This document shows positions 1 to 5,440 of a DNA stretch of 13,423 bases, one piece after another. A program made the translations under genes and the position numbers. This stretch comes from Candidatus Nomurabacteria bacterium RIFCSPHIGHO2_01_FULL_39_10 (GTDB lineage Bacteria > Patescibacteriota > Minisyncoccia > Phycocordibacterales > UBA9973). A model generated the notes under the pieces. The model saw nothing but the letters and a program-made list of their open reading frames with translations. It did no database searches and was not told the DNA's origin. The stretch lies in contig MFTJ01000011.1 in the NCBI GenBank assembly GCA_001786805.1, positions 1 to 13,423 on the forward strand, read 5' to 3'. How positions within the stretch are numbered: the first letter of the stretch is position 1; each line of letters starts with the position of its first letter.

Positions 1-232
1 CAAAACGCGAGCCGGAAATTTTGCCGGAAGCATAAAACTTTTCCATGTAGTCCACCGTCAAATTAAAAAATCCCAGTCCCTTTTGCTTGTCGTGCGACAT
101 GCAGACAGTGGCGAGGACTATCGTCTCGCCATATTTGAGCATCACCGATCCGTGAGCCTGCTCCGCCAAGTCTGTAAAAATAGCCGTCAAATTTTTTCCA
201 CCAATTTCCACACTATATTCTTTTTTTTGCAT
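1..232 (-). CDS. pnp: Polynucleotide phosphorylase, N-terminal fragment (runs off the left edge)
   Basis: Translating the minus strand from the ATG at 232 gives about 77 residues without a stop up to the window edge. The text fits the first RNase PH-like domain of PNPase: MQKKEYSVEIGGKNLTAIF, then LAEQAHGSVMLKYGETIVLATV, then FFNLTVDYMEKFYASGKISGSRF; the last stretch matches the well-known LTVDYxEKxYAxGKIxGSxF block. PNPase is a phosphate-dependent 3'-5' exoribonuclease that degrades mRNA in the cytoplasm. The start is supported by a purine-rich AAGGGGAG about 10 nt upstream, one of the few credible Shine-Dalgarno sequences in the window. Gene order rpsO then pnp on one strand is a classic bacterial arrangement, here with a NYN gene between them. 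Catalytic residues and the KH/S1 domains lie outside the window. Confidence 0.93.
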   Translation of the reverse strand, partial: MQKKEYSVEIGGKNLTAIFTDLAEQAHGSVMLKYGETIVLATVCMSHDKQKGLGFFNLTVDYMEKFYASGKISGSRF

Positions 233-242
233 TTTGTTAGGC

Positions 243-308
243 TCCCCTTCAGACTAAAGTATTGTTCTTGGTTAACATCATATTTAGAACAAAACTGCAT
301 GTCTGAAG
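243..308 (-). promoter_or_regulatory. Nested stem-loop in the pnp leader, abutting its ribosome binding site
   Basis: Two inverted repeats are nested just upstream of pnp. The outer arms are CTTCAGAC (247-254) and GTCTGAAG (301-308); the inner arms are TTGTTCT (262-268) and AGAACAA (286-292). On the transcript the 3' outer arm runs directly into the AAGGGGAG Shine-Dalgarno, so folding and ribosome binding would compete. In E. coli, PNPase controls its own synthesis through a leader hairpin processed by RNase III; a similar role here is inference by analogy. The internal loops between the two stems are 7 and 8 nt. Confidence 0.45.
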
Positions 309-369
309 ACGAACGAATTAACTTGTAAAATCGAACAAACTACTGATGATAGTAGCATTTTAAGGCTAA

Positions 370-399
370 AACACAAGAAAAGACCAAAGGCTTTGTGTT
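370..399 (-). terminator. Weak terminator-like hairpin after the NYN gene
   Basis: Arms AACACAA (370-376) and TTGTGTT (393-399) flank a 16-nt loop, six bases past the NYN stop codon. On the minus strand the second arm is followed by TTAG, so the run of T residues is short and the stem is A/T rich. It could be an attenuator between the NYN gene and pnp rather than a full stop, as pnp follows on the same strand. Confidence 0.3.
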
Positions 400-404
400 A
401 ATCA

Positions 405-911
405 CTACTTCGCTCCCATCAAATATTTTCGGGGATTTTCGGAAAGATCCGTAAAGTCATCCGCCACCTCGCGAAGTCTCGCGGAAGTTGATTTGCCAAA
501 AGAAATCACTTCCACTTGAGTCATCGTCTGTAAATATTCTACGAGCGGAACAAAATCTCCATCACCGGAAACTATCACCACCGTATCCAATCGAGGAGCC
601 GTCTTAAGCGCGTCCACCGCAAGACCCACGTCCCAGTCCCCCTTTTTGCTACCCGTATGAAAAACCTGCAAGTCTTTTATTTTTGTTTCAATACCGAGTT
701 TCTCCAGCGCTTCAAAAAAATTCTTTTCATCGCCCGCCTCTGTTCGAATGACATACGCCACCGCGCGCACGAGCTTTCTGCCCGCCACCGCGTCTTTCAA
801 TACTGCGCCAAAATTAACTCGCGCCTGATATAAATTCCGTGCCGAGTGATATAAATTTTGCGTATCTATAAAAACTCCAACTCTTTGTTCTTTATGCTTT
901 ATTACTGTCAT
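405..911 (-). CDS. NYN-domain (LabA/PIN-like) putative ribonuclease
   Basis: A complete 168-residue protein made of a single NYN domain, the PIN-like fold typical of metal-dependent ribonucleases. Visible motifs are VGVFIDTQN at 11-19 (D16 and N19), GDWDVGLAVDA around 91-101 (D92, D94, D100) and VSGDGDFVPLV at 114-124 (D117, D119); these acidic residues are the expected metal ligands. No membrane segment or signal peptide is visible. It lies between rpsO and pnp on the same strand, which suggests work on RNA alongside PNPase. Its ATG begins exactly six bases after a perfect TATAAT, so the mRNA is probably leaderless and the start is well supported. The RNA target is unknown. Family assignment is confident; nuclease activity is inferred from the intact acidic residues. 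Confidence 0.85.
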   Translation of the reverse strand: MTVIKHKEQRVGVFIDTQNLYHSARNLYQARVNFGAVLKDAVAGRKLVRAVAYVIRTEAGDEKNFFEALEKLGIETKIKDLQVFHTGSKKGDWDVGLAVDALKTAPRLDTVVIVSGDGDFVPLVEYLQTMTQVEVISFGKSTSARLREVADDFTDLSENPRKYLMGAK

Positions 912-917
912 GTGTTT

Positions 918-945
918 ATTATAGCAGATTTTTGAAACTTGTCGC
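918..945 (-). promoter_or_regulatory. Promoter of the NYN gene, leaderless geometry
   Basis: On the minus strand, GCGACA (940-945) resembles a -35 box and TATAAT (918-923) is a perfect -10, with a 16-base spacer. Six bases separate the -10 from the ATG at 911, so transcription would start at or next to the initiation codon. The promoter lies inside the left arm of the large inverted repeat at 926-1060. Confidence 0.6.
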
Positions 946-1060
946 AGGCGTACTTTTTATAAAGCCTTGCGCAGGCTGACGAGCCGAGCAGTTCGCTGGT
1001 CTAGCAAGACCAGATAGATTGCTTTATAAAAAGTATGCCAAGAAAGAGTTTCAAAAATCT
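926..1060. repeat. Large composite inverted repeat (hairpin element) between rpsO and the NYN gene
   Basis: Outer arms AGATTTTTGAAACT (926-939) and AGTTTCAAAAATCT (1047-1060) are perfect complements over 14 bp. After a symmetrical 7-base internal loop, a second stem of 19 bp with one G-T pair follows (947-965 with 1021-1039). The 55-base top contains a perfect small hairpin, CTGGTCT (996-1002) and AGACCAG (1007-1013). The element nearly fills the gap between the two genes. It resembles a palindromic mobile-element remnant (REP/MITE-like or IS200/IS605-related) more than a terminator, since no T run follows. It could still shield the 3' end of the rpsO mRNA. Confidence 0.7.
1034..1051 (+). repeat. 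18-bp direct repeat, copy 1
   Basis: TATGCCAAGAAAGAGTTT occurs here, in the right arm of the hairpin element, and again at 3240-3257 in the same orientation. Both copies read ATG then Pro-Arg-Lys-Ser-Phe and hit a stop soon after. A possible reading is the vestigial 5' end of a small transposase gene. Confidence 0.6.
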
Positions 1061-1063
1061 TCC

Positions 1064-1327
1064 TTACACAAGCTCAATTTTCTTCATGAGCGCGTTGTAA
1101 CGAGTCTTGCTTGTTCGTTCCAAATATTTCAAATGAGTGCGTCGGTCTGCCACCATTTTTATGAGCCCTCGGCGGGAATGATTGTCTTTCTTGTGCTTCT
1201 TTAAATGCTTGGCAAGTTCATCAATCGCCGCGGAAATAACAGCCACCTGCACCTCTGGAGAGCCTGTATCCTTGTCGTGAATCTGGCTTTTCTTAATAAT
1301 TTTCTGCTTTTTCTTTGTAGCTAACAT
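1064..1327 (-). CDS. rpsO: Ribosomal protein S15
   Basis: The protein is S15 of the 30S subunit, which binds 16S rRNA in the platform. The diagnostic stretches are HDKDTGSPEVQVAVISAAI, HKKDNHSRRGLIKMVADRR and YLERTSKTRYNALMKKIEL, matching the family from end to end. Two in-frame ATGs exist. The upstream one (1333) touches the -10 box, while the one at 1327 lies exactly six bases after it, as in neighbouring leaderless genes. I therefore choose 1327, giving 87 residues (MLATKKKQK at the N-terminus); the alternative gives 89, the usual family length. It is the first gene of the minus-strand rpsO/NYN/pnp group. The large hairpin element begins just past its stop codon. Confidence 0.97.
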   Translation of the reverse strand: MLATKKKQKIIKKSQIHDKDTGSPEVQVAVISAAIDELAKHLKKHKKDNHSRRGLIKMVADRRTHLKYLERTSKTRYNALMKKIELV

Positions 1328-1333
1328 ATCCAT

Positions 1334-1362
1334 ATATTAGCATAAAGTAGTAAAAAATGCAA
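1334..1362 (-). promoter_or_regulatory. rpsO promoter
   Basis: TTGCAT (1357-1362) and TAATAT (1334-1339) on the minus strand form -35 and -10 boxes with a 17-base spacer. The -10 box ends directly against the upstream candidate ATG, so the predicted transcription start falls at the second ATG (1327). Confidence 0.6.
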
Positions 1363-1372
1363 GGTATGCCCG

Positions 1373-1453
1373 TGTCGCACAATAAAGATTGCCAACCTAA
1401 AGTCCGGCAATCTCCAAACATTGTGCAACATTCCGATGTCGCACAATGTTTGG
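1373..1453. promoter_or_regulatory. Palindromic operator-like region in front of the recombinase gene
   Basis: Two hairpins stand side by side. The first has 8-bp arms AGATTGCC (1386-1393) and GGCAATCT (1406-1413). The second has perfect 13-bp arms CCAAACATTGTGC (1414-1426) and GCACAATGTTTGG (1441-1453), and within its loop ACAT and ATGT pair around TCCG. The word TGTCGCACAAT occurs at 1373-1383 and again at 1437-1447, and an inverted one-mismatch copy sits in the left arm (1421-1431). The 13-bp palindrome abuts the -10 box of the recombinase gene (TACAAT, 1454-1459) and covers its -35 region. A protein bound here could control the recombinase, and possibly rpsO in the other direction. Confidence 0.55.
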
Positions 1454-1459
1454 TACAAT
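1454..1459 (+). promoter_or_regulatory. -10 box of the recombinase/exonuclease operon
   Basis: TACAAT lies six bases upstream of the ATG at 1466, implying a leaderless mRNA. No good -35 is visible; the region holds the palindrome instead, which may indicate activator dependence. This box fixes the start codon, because the upstream in-frame ATG at 1421 lies inside the palindrome, before the promoter. Confidence 0.55.
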
Positions 1460-1465
1460 GAACAA

Positions 1466-2404
1466 ATGGCATCTCTTAAAGAACTCAAAACGCAATTTTT
1501 GGAATATATTGAAATAGAAAAAGGCCGGGCGGTTAAAACCGTGGAAAATTACGACCATTATTTGACCGTATTTCTGGAGCAGACAAAAATTACTGATCCG
1601 AAAAATATTACCGATGAAAAAGTCCGCGATTTTCGCATTTGGCTGAACCGGCAATCAACTGGAAATAACCGCGCTACGGGCGATACTATAAAAAAGAAAA
1701 CGCAGAATTATTATTTGATCGCCTTGCGAAGTTTTCTAAAGTTTCTAACCAAAAGAAACATCGCTTCCCTCCCCGCCGACCACATTGAACTCGCCAAAAT
1801 CGGAGAAAGACAGATTGATGTCATTTCGCAGGAGGAATTAAAAAGGCTTTTAAGCGCACCGGATGGAGAAAAAAATCCAGAAAGACGAGCCCGCGACAAA
1901 GCCATTATGGAAATGCTTTTTTCTACAGGCTTGCGAGTTTCCGAACTTTGCTCGCTCACCAATGATCTAGATTTGCGCTTGGATGAATTTTCCATTCGCG
2001 GGAAAGGAGGAAAAGTCCGGGTAGTTTTCCTTTCCGATGAAGCCAAAAAAGCGGTACAAGCATATTTATCTATTCGCAAGGATATGAGCGATAGCCTGTT
2101 CGTCCAAATCCCAGAGGTCGGACCTATGGGAAAACAAAAATCAAAAGATGTTGGTCCCCTCACTCGCCGTTCTATAGAAAGAATTGTAAAAAGGTATGCA
2201 ACCATAGCGGGCATTTCTAAAAAAGTTACTCCGCATGTGATTCGCCACGTCTTCGCGACCGACTTACTTTCAAACGGCGCAGACATAAGGTCTGTGCAAG
2301 CAATGCTCGGCCACGCCAACATCGGCACTACCCAAATTTATACACATGTGACAGACAAGCACTTGCGGGATATACATAAGAAGTTTCATAATAGCAAGAA
2401 TTAA
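1466..2404 (+). CDS. Tyrosine recombinase, XerC/XerD type
   Basis: A 312-residue protein of the usual Xer length. It has an N-terminal SAM-like core-binding domain (about 1-105) and a C-terminal catalytic domain (about 118-305). The catalytic set is intact: R157 in STGLRVSEL, a lysine in RGKGGKVR (180/183), H257 and R260 in TPHVIRHVFAT, H283 in MLGHANIGTTQ and nucleophile Y292 in IYTHV. Family members resolve chromosome dimers at dif sites during segregation. With no integrative element around it, a housekeeping Xer role is likelier than a phage integrase; some CPR bacteria may use a single Xer, so I do not choose between XerC and XerD. It is followed after one base by the exonuclease III gene, indicating co-transcription. 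A longer in-frame start at 1421 is rejected because it precedes the promoter. Confidence 0.93.
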   Translation: MASLKELKTQFLEYIEIEKGRAVKTVENYDHYLTVFLEQTKITDPKNITDEKVRDFRIWLNRQSTGNNRATGDTIKKKTQNYYLIALRSFLKFLTKRNIASLPADHIELAKIGERQIDVISQEELKRLLSAPDGEKNPERRARDKAIMEMLFSTGLRVSELCSLTNDLDLRLDEFSIRGKGGKVRVVFLSDEAKKAVQAYLSIRKDMSDSLFVQIPEVGPMGKQKSKDVGPLTRRSIERIVKRYATIAGISKKVTPHVIRHVFATDLLSNGADIRSVQAMLGHANIGTTQIYTHVTDKHLRDIHKKFHNSKN

Positions 2405-2405
2405 C

Positions 2406-3194
2406 ATGAAAATTATTTCTTGGAACATAAACGGAATACGAGCAGTATACAAGAAAGGGCTTTTTGCGCCTTTTATTAAAAAATACCAGCCGGATATTTT
2501 GTGCTTGCAGGAGACAAAAGCTCAAGAACACCAGAGCGAGGTGGATTTACCTGAATACGAGGAATATTGGAACTCAGCAGAGAAAAAAGGATACTCGGGC
2601 ACGGCGATTTTTTCCAAAGAAAGACCTTTTTCCGTAATGCTTGATTTTCCGGAAAAAATTGTAAAAAAATATAGACTGGAAGACAGTTATGGAAACACAA
2701 ACACGGAAGGGCGCATCATCGCGGCCGAATTCAAAGATTTTTATGTTGTCAGTGTTTACACCCCAAATGCAAAAGATGACTTATCGCGCATTCCCCTTCG
2801 CCACAAACAATGGGACCCCGCTTTTCTGGAATATATGAAAGAGTTGGAAAAAAATAAGCCGGTAATATTTTGCGGAGACTTAAATGTCGCCCACACGCCA
2901 GACGATTTGGCTCGACCGAAGGAAAATGAAGGCGTGAAGGGATTTACTAAAGAAGAACGTGAAGGAATTGAAAAAATTATTGACGCGGGATTTGTGGATA
3001 CATTCCGAATTTTCACTAAAGGCAACGGTTATTACAGCTGGTGGAGCCATTTTGCAAACGCGCGAGCAAGAAATGTCGGCTGGCGCATAGACTATATTTT
3101 CGTCAGCGAAAAACTAGCGAAAAAAATAAAAAGTGCGAAAATTCTGCCGGAAGTTCTCGGCTCCGACCACTGTCCTGTGTTAATAGAAATTTAA
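2406..3194 (+). CDS. xth: Exodeoxyribonuclease III / AP endonuclease
   Basis: A 262-residue member of the exonuclease-endonuclease-phosphatase fold, close to the usual ExoIII length. Motifs in order: ISWNINGIRA (N7), LCLQETK (E36, metal ligand), YSGTAIFSK, VVSVYTPNA (Y118), FCGDLNVAHTPDDLARP (D158, N160), YSWWSHFANARARNVGWRIDYIF (D229) and GSDHCPVLI (D254, H255 catalytic pair). The enzyme cuts DNA at abasic sites and trims damaged 3' ends in base-excision repair. Its ATG lies two bases after the recombinase stop codon with no clear Shine-Dalgarno, so it is the second gene of that operon and may depend on translational coupling. The link with a Xer recombinase suggests a small DNA-maintenance unit. 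The symbol xth is used in the family sense; exoA would be equally valid. Confidence 0.95.
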   Translation: MKIISWNINGIRAVYKKGLFAPFIKKYQPDILCLQETKAQEHQSEVDLPEYEEYWNSAEKKGYSGTAIFSKERPFSVMLDFPEKIVKKYRLEDSYGNTNTEGRIIAAEFKDFYVVSVYTPNAKDDLSRIPLRHKQWDPAFLEYMKELEKNKPVIFCGDLNVAHTPDDLARPKENEGVKGFTKEEREGIEKIIDAGFVDTFRIFTKGNGYYSWWSHFANARARNVGWRIDYIFVSEKLAKKIKSAKILPEVLGSDHCPVLIEI

Positions 3195-3239
3195 AATACA
3201 GCATTAGTGTACGACCGTTTCTTATTGCTAAAAGGAAAC

Positions 3240-3257
3240 TATGCCAAGAAAGAGTTT
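3240..3257 (+). repeat. 18-bp direct repeat, copy 2
   Basis: TATGCCAAGAAAGAGTTT is identical to 1034-1051. It follows an AAAGGAAAC that could act as a ribosome binding site, and it opens a tiny frame of about ten codons that stops near 3271. It lies in the short gap between two converging genes. Confidence 0.6.
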
Positions 3258-3259
3258 TG

Positions 3260-3808
3260 CTAATACGACTTAAAAGATATGCGTTTATGCGAAGCATACA
3301 TTTTGCGGTAAAAATCCAAATCCGGACTGACATTTTTTGAATTAAATATAATTTGGTCCATTCCCTCCCACAATAGAAACCATGCCGCCGGCTCTAGAAA
3401 AACAAGCAAGAAAGAAAGAAATATACTCTCCGAAGGGTCTTTGAAAACAATAAGAGTGGCAACCACCATGGAAACAACGCCCATAATTACCATACTGACG
3501 CCTAATTTCATCACCCGGCGTTTTTTTCCCAACAAAAGATGATAATGCCTCTTGAAATGCGCCACTAAGCGTTCTTTTATAGTCGTCTCTATGGATTCAT
3601 CCCGCGCCTTTTCCGGAGCGTGCAACATAAGCTCTATTCCCCCCTCATCTTTGTCGCTAGCGGCTCTTTTGATTTCATCGAGAAAATCGATGGAAAGAGA
3701 ACGCTCAGAATATGGGCGTATGTCAAAACTAGAAAATATGTCGTTGTATTGTTCAATCCGAAGGCTAATTTCCAATGTTTCCCTGGGTAAAGAAGGTTGT
3801 TCTTTCAT
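3260..3808 (-). CDS. Membrane protein of unknown function with two C-terminal helices
   Basis: A 182-residue protein. The first 95 residues are soluble and charged, and include FSSFDIRPYSERSLSIDFLDEI (26-46), a stretch I have the impression is conserved in bacterial hypothetical proteins but cannot name. Two membrane segments follow at about 100-122 (VSMVIMGVVSMVVATLIVF) and 127-149, joined by a very short loop (KDPSES); this hairpin puts both ends on the same side, probably the cytoplasm. The tail from 150 on is soluble. There is no signal peptide and no recognisable catalytic motif. A TAAGAT -10 box six bases before the ATG supports the start. It converges with the exonuclease gene and diverges from the channel-like gene; no function can be assigned. 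Confidence 0.75.
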   Translation of the reverse strand: MKEQPSLPRETLEISLRIEQYNDIFSSFDIRPYSERSLSIDFLDEIKRAASDKDEGGIELMLHAPEKARDESIETTIKERLVAHFKRHYHLLLGKKRRVMKLGVSMVIMGVVSMVVATLIVFKDPSESIFLSFLLVFLEPAAWFLLWEGMDQIIFNSKNVSPDLDFYRKMYASHKRISFKSY

Positions 3809-3814
3809 GTTCTA

Positions 3815-3820
3815 ATCTTA
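3815..3820 (-). promoter_or_regulatory. -10 box of the two-helix membrane protein gene
   Basis: TAAGAT on the minus strand lies six bases before the ATG at 3808, the same spacing as for neighbouring genes. No convincing -35 was found; the upstream stretch is T-rich. Confidence 0.45.
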
Positions 3821-3867
3821 CAATATCTTCAAGAAAATAAAAAGTTTATGTTTGAAATATTTTGTGC

Positions 3868-3873
3868 TATATT
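3868..3873 (+). promoter_or_regulatory. -10 box of the TMEM175-like gene
   Basis: TATATT lies six bases before the ATG at 3880. This argues against a TTG start further upstream at 3862, which would precede the transcription start. Confidence 0.5.
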
Positions 3874-3879
3874 AACGGG

Positions 3880-4512
3880 ATGAACCACGCAAGACTAGAC
3901 CAGCTTTCAGACGGAATCTTTGCCATTGTGATGACGGTTCTCGTTTTTCAGATTGAACTGCCGGAAATTTTGGGACCGATAGATAATTCCGACCTCTGGC
4001 ATGAAATTGAAAAATTGTTGCCTGTATTTTTGAGTTATATTTTGAGTTTCGCGTTGCTTTTCACCTACTGGCGAGCCCATCACTTTTTTGTGACTATCTA
4101 TGCTAAAAATATAGACTCTAAATTAACAAATATAAATGCTTTATTTTTTATGCTGATAAGTTTGGTTCCCTTCTCGGCAAGCATCCTCGGACAATACAGC
4201 AGAAACGAATTATCTGTCATTATCTTTGGAGTACACATTATTTTAATTGGCTTAACATTGTATTGGATGCGAAGATATGTAATTTTTTCTCCGCACATTC
4301 AAAATCCAGAAATAAGCAAAAGAGAAATCCGCGGCAGCACTGTCCGCATTCTCGTACCCGTGATTTGCGCGGTCATTGCTATCCCCCTTTCTTTTGTCAG
4401 CATAAAATTTTCGCTCACACTTTTTACTTTGGCCGTAATTTTTAACCTCTCTTCCTATAGTACTCGTCTTTTTGAAAGCGTTCTGAGAAAAATGAATCTC
4501 ATTAGAGATTAG
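3880..4512 (+). CDS. TMEM175-family (DUF1211) integral membrane protein, putative potassium channel
   Basis: A 210-residue, strongly hydrophobic protein with about six predicted membrane helices. It opens with RLDQLSDGIFAIVMTVLVF, the form of the family signature (Arg, then F/L-S-D-G-x-F-A-I) that lines the pore in characterised members. YWRAHHFF, at the end of the second hydrophobic stretch, fits the family's conserved HH region. Bacterial TMEM175 proteins are described as potassium channels of the cell membrane; the transport role here is by family only. The first Phe of FSDG is Leu (L9), a conservative change. The ATG at 3880 is chosen because of the TATATT six bases upstream. Its 3' end overlaps the converging regulator gene by 11 bases. 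Confidence 0.85.
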   Translation: MNHARLDQLSDGIFAIVMTVLVFQIELPEILGPIDNSDLWHEIEKLLPVFLSYILSFALLFTYWRAHHFFVTIYAKNIDSKLTNINALFFMLISLVPFSASILGQYSRNELSVIIFGVHIILIGLTLYWMRRYVIFSPHIQNPEISKREIRGSTVRILVPVICAVIAIPLSFVSIKFSLTLFTLAVIFNLSSYSTRLFESVLRKMNLIRD

Positions 4513-5290
4513 GCTGCGATTCTTTTTCCAGCCTCTTCGCTTCTGTCCACGCAAGCTCATAAATCTTTTTCATGCTGTCCGATATTTCCCTGCTTTCAAT
4601 GATAATGCCGAGCTTTTCTTTCCACGAAGCAATCATCACTTTGTTGTCATAGATATTTATTTCCGGAGAAAAATCAAATTTCTCCTTCGGCACCAGCGCT
4701 GTTTCCCGCATTTCCGCCTTATCAAAACTTTTTCGCTCCAGTCCGGTGGATGAATTTGGAATAATAGCCCTAATAGCTATGCCTTTGCCCGCCCGCCTCT
4801 TATAATATCCCGGGAAATATCCGGGCAAACCCATGTGCATGTTTTCCACGCTGGCATACGCGCGAATGGCTTCCGTTGAAGTTAGCGTGTCTTCATACAC
4901 TCGTTCTAGCCCTTCCCTACCTTCATAAAACAAAACCTTCGGACGGTCGAAAACATTGTGCATTGATTTTAGTTCAGGAATAATTTTACGGGCTTCTTTG
5001 ATGCAAGTTTGATCATTTTCTATTTTCCGTAAAAGCAATTTTTCAATTTGGTCCGGCGACTCGGCAACATATTCTTGTTTCGGTTCATTGCCAGAAACTT
5101 TCACCAGTTCTTTGCTATCGAGCGAAGCGAGAATATGATATCCCGTCGGGCGATTAATTCCCGCTTTGCGGGAAATCTGGGTGACAGTTCCTCTGCCCAA
5201 TTGGAGCAAAGCCAAATAAACCAACACTTCTTTCTCAGAAAATCCAATATATTCCAAAGTTTTTATCAGTTCTAAATTTTCATTTTGCAT
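4502..5290 (-). CDS. TrmB-like transcriptional regulator
   Basis: About 262 residues. The N-terminal third is a winged helix: LGFSE-type start (YIGFSEKEVLVYLALLQLG), then VTQISRKAGINRPTGYHIL as the recognition helix and a wing with LVKVSGNEPKQEYVAESP. A short helical linker follows (about 80-110). The C-terminal half, from PKVLFYEGREGLERVYEDTL on, resembles the effector-binding, phospholipase D-like domain of TrmB relatives. Proteins of this type bind DNA as dimers and respond to a small molecule, a sugar in archaeal TrmB; the ligand and targets here are unknown. The downstream ATG at 5290 is chosen over 5296 because it lies six bases after the TATACT box. It is divergent from the cysteine-rich pair across a 150-bp region, so it may regulate those genes or itself. 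Confidence 0.85.
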   Translation of the reverse strand: MQNENLELIKTLEYIGFSEKEVLVYLALLQLGRGTVTQISRKAGINRPTGYHILASLDSKELVKVSGNEPKQEYVAESPDQIEKLLLRKIENDQTCIKEARKIIPELKSMHNVFDRPKVLFYEGREGLERVYEDTLTSTEAIRAYASVENMHMGLPGYFPGYYKRRAGKGIAIRAIIPNSSTGLERKSFDKAEMRETALVPKEKFDFSPEINIYDNKVMIASWKEKLGIIIESREISDSMKKIYELAWTEAKRLEKESQPNL

Positions 5291-5296
5291 TTTCAT

Positions 5297-5326
5297 AGTA
5301 TATTATAAAGCCCTACAATTTGTCAA
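5297..5326 (-). promoter_or_regulatory. Strong promoter of the TrmB-like gene
   Basis: On the minus strand a perfect TTGACA (5321-5326) is followed after 18 bases by TATACT (5297-5302). Six bases then lead to the ATG at 5290. A competing TATAAT overlaps (5300-5305) but gives a spacer of only 15 bases. Confidence 0.65.
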
Positions 5327-5404
5327 TGTATGTGAACAAAATTTAGATTTATCGTTATTAAGCTTAAATAAAAATAATTTTTGCCCATTTTTTGATTATA
5401 AGAC

Positions 5405-5432
5405 TTGACAATTATAAATAATCTGCTATGCT
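5405..5432 (+). promoter_or_regulatory. Promoter of the cysteine-rich gene pair
   Basis: Perfect TTGACA (5405-5410), a 16-base spacer and TATGCT (5427-5432) precede the ATG at 5441 by eight bases. The mRNA would start at or a base or two before the initiation codon. Confidence 0.6.
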
Positions 5433-5440
5433 ACCCCCAT

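Noticed and set aside
1421..1465. Longer N-terminus for the recombinase from the ATG at 1421
   Set aside because: The ATG lies inside the palindrome and upstream of the -10 box; the added 15 residues have no family counterpart.
1711..2328. 205-codon open frame on the minus strand inside the recombinase gene
   Set aside because: It is a shadow of the recombinase frame, whose catalytic residues are all intact; the antisense translation shows no recognisable domain.
2337..2345. TTATACACA, a DnaA-box match inside the recombinase gene
   Set aside because: It is a single copy in coding sequence, spelling part of the conserved IYTHV motif, with no other boxes nearby.
1454..2404. Integrative element anchored by the tyrosine recombinase
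   Set aside because: The neighbours are housekeeping genes, there is no tRNA target or flanking att repeat, and the protein has the length of a Xer enzyme.
4502..4512. Overlap of the TMEM175-like and TrmB-like genes as a possible sequencing error
   Set aside because: Both proteins end at natural lengths and an 11-base tail-to-tail overlap is common in compact genomes.
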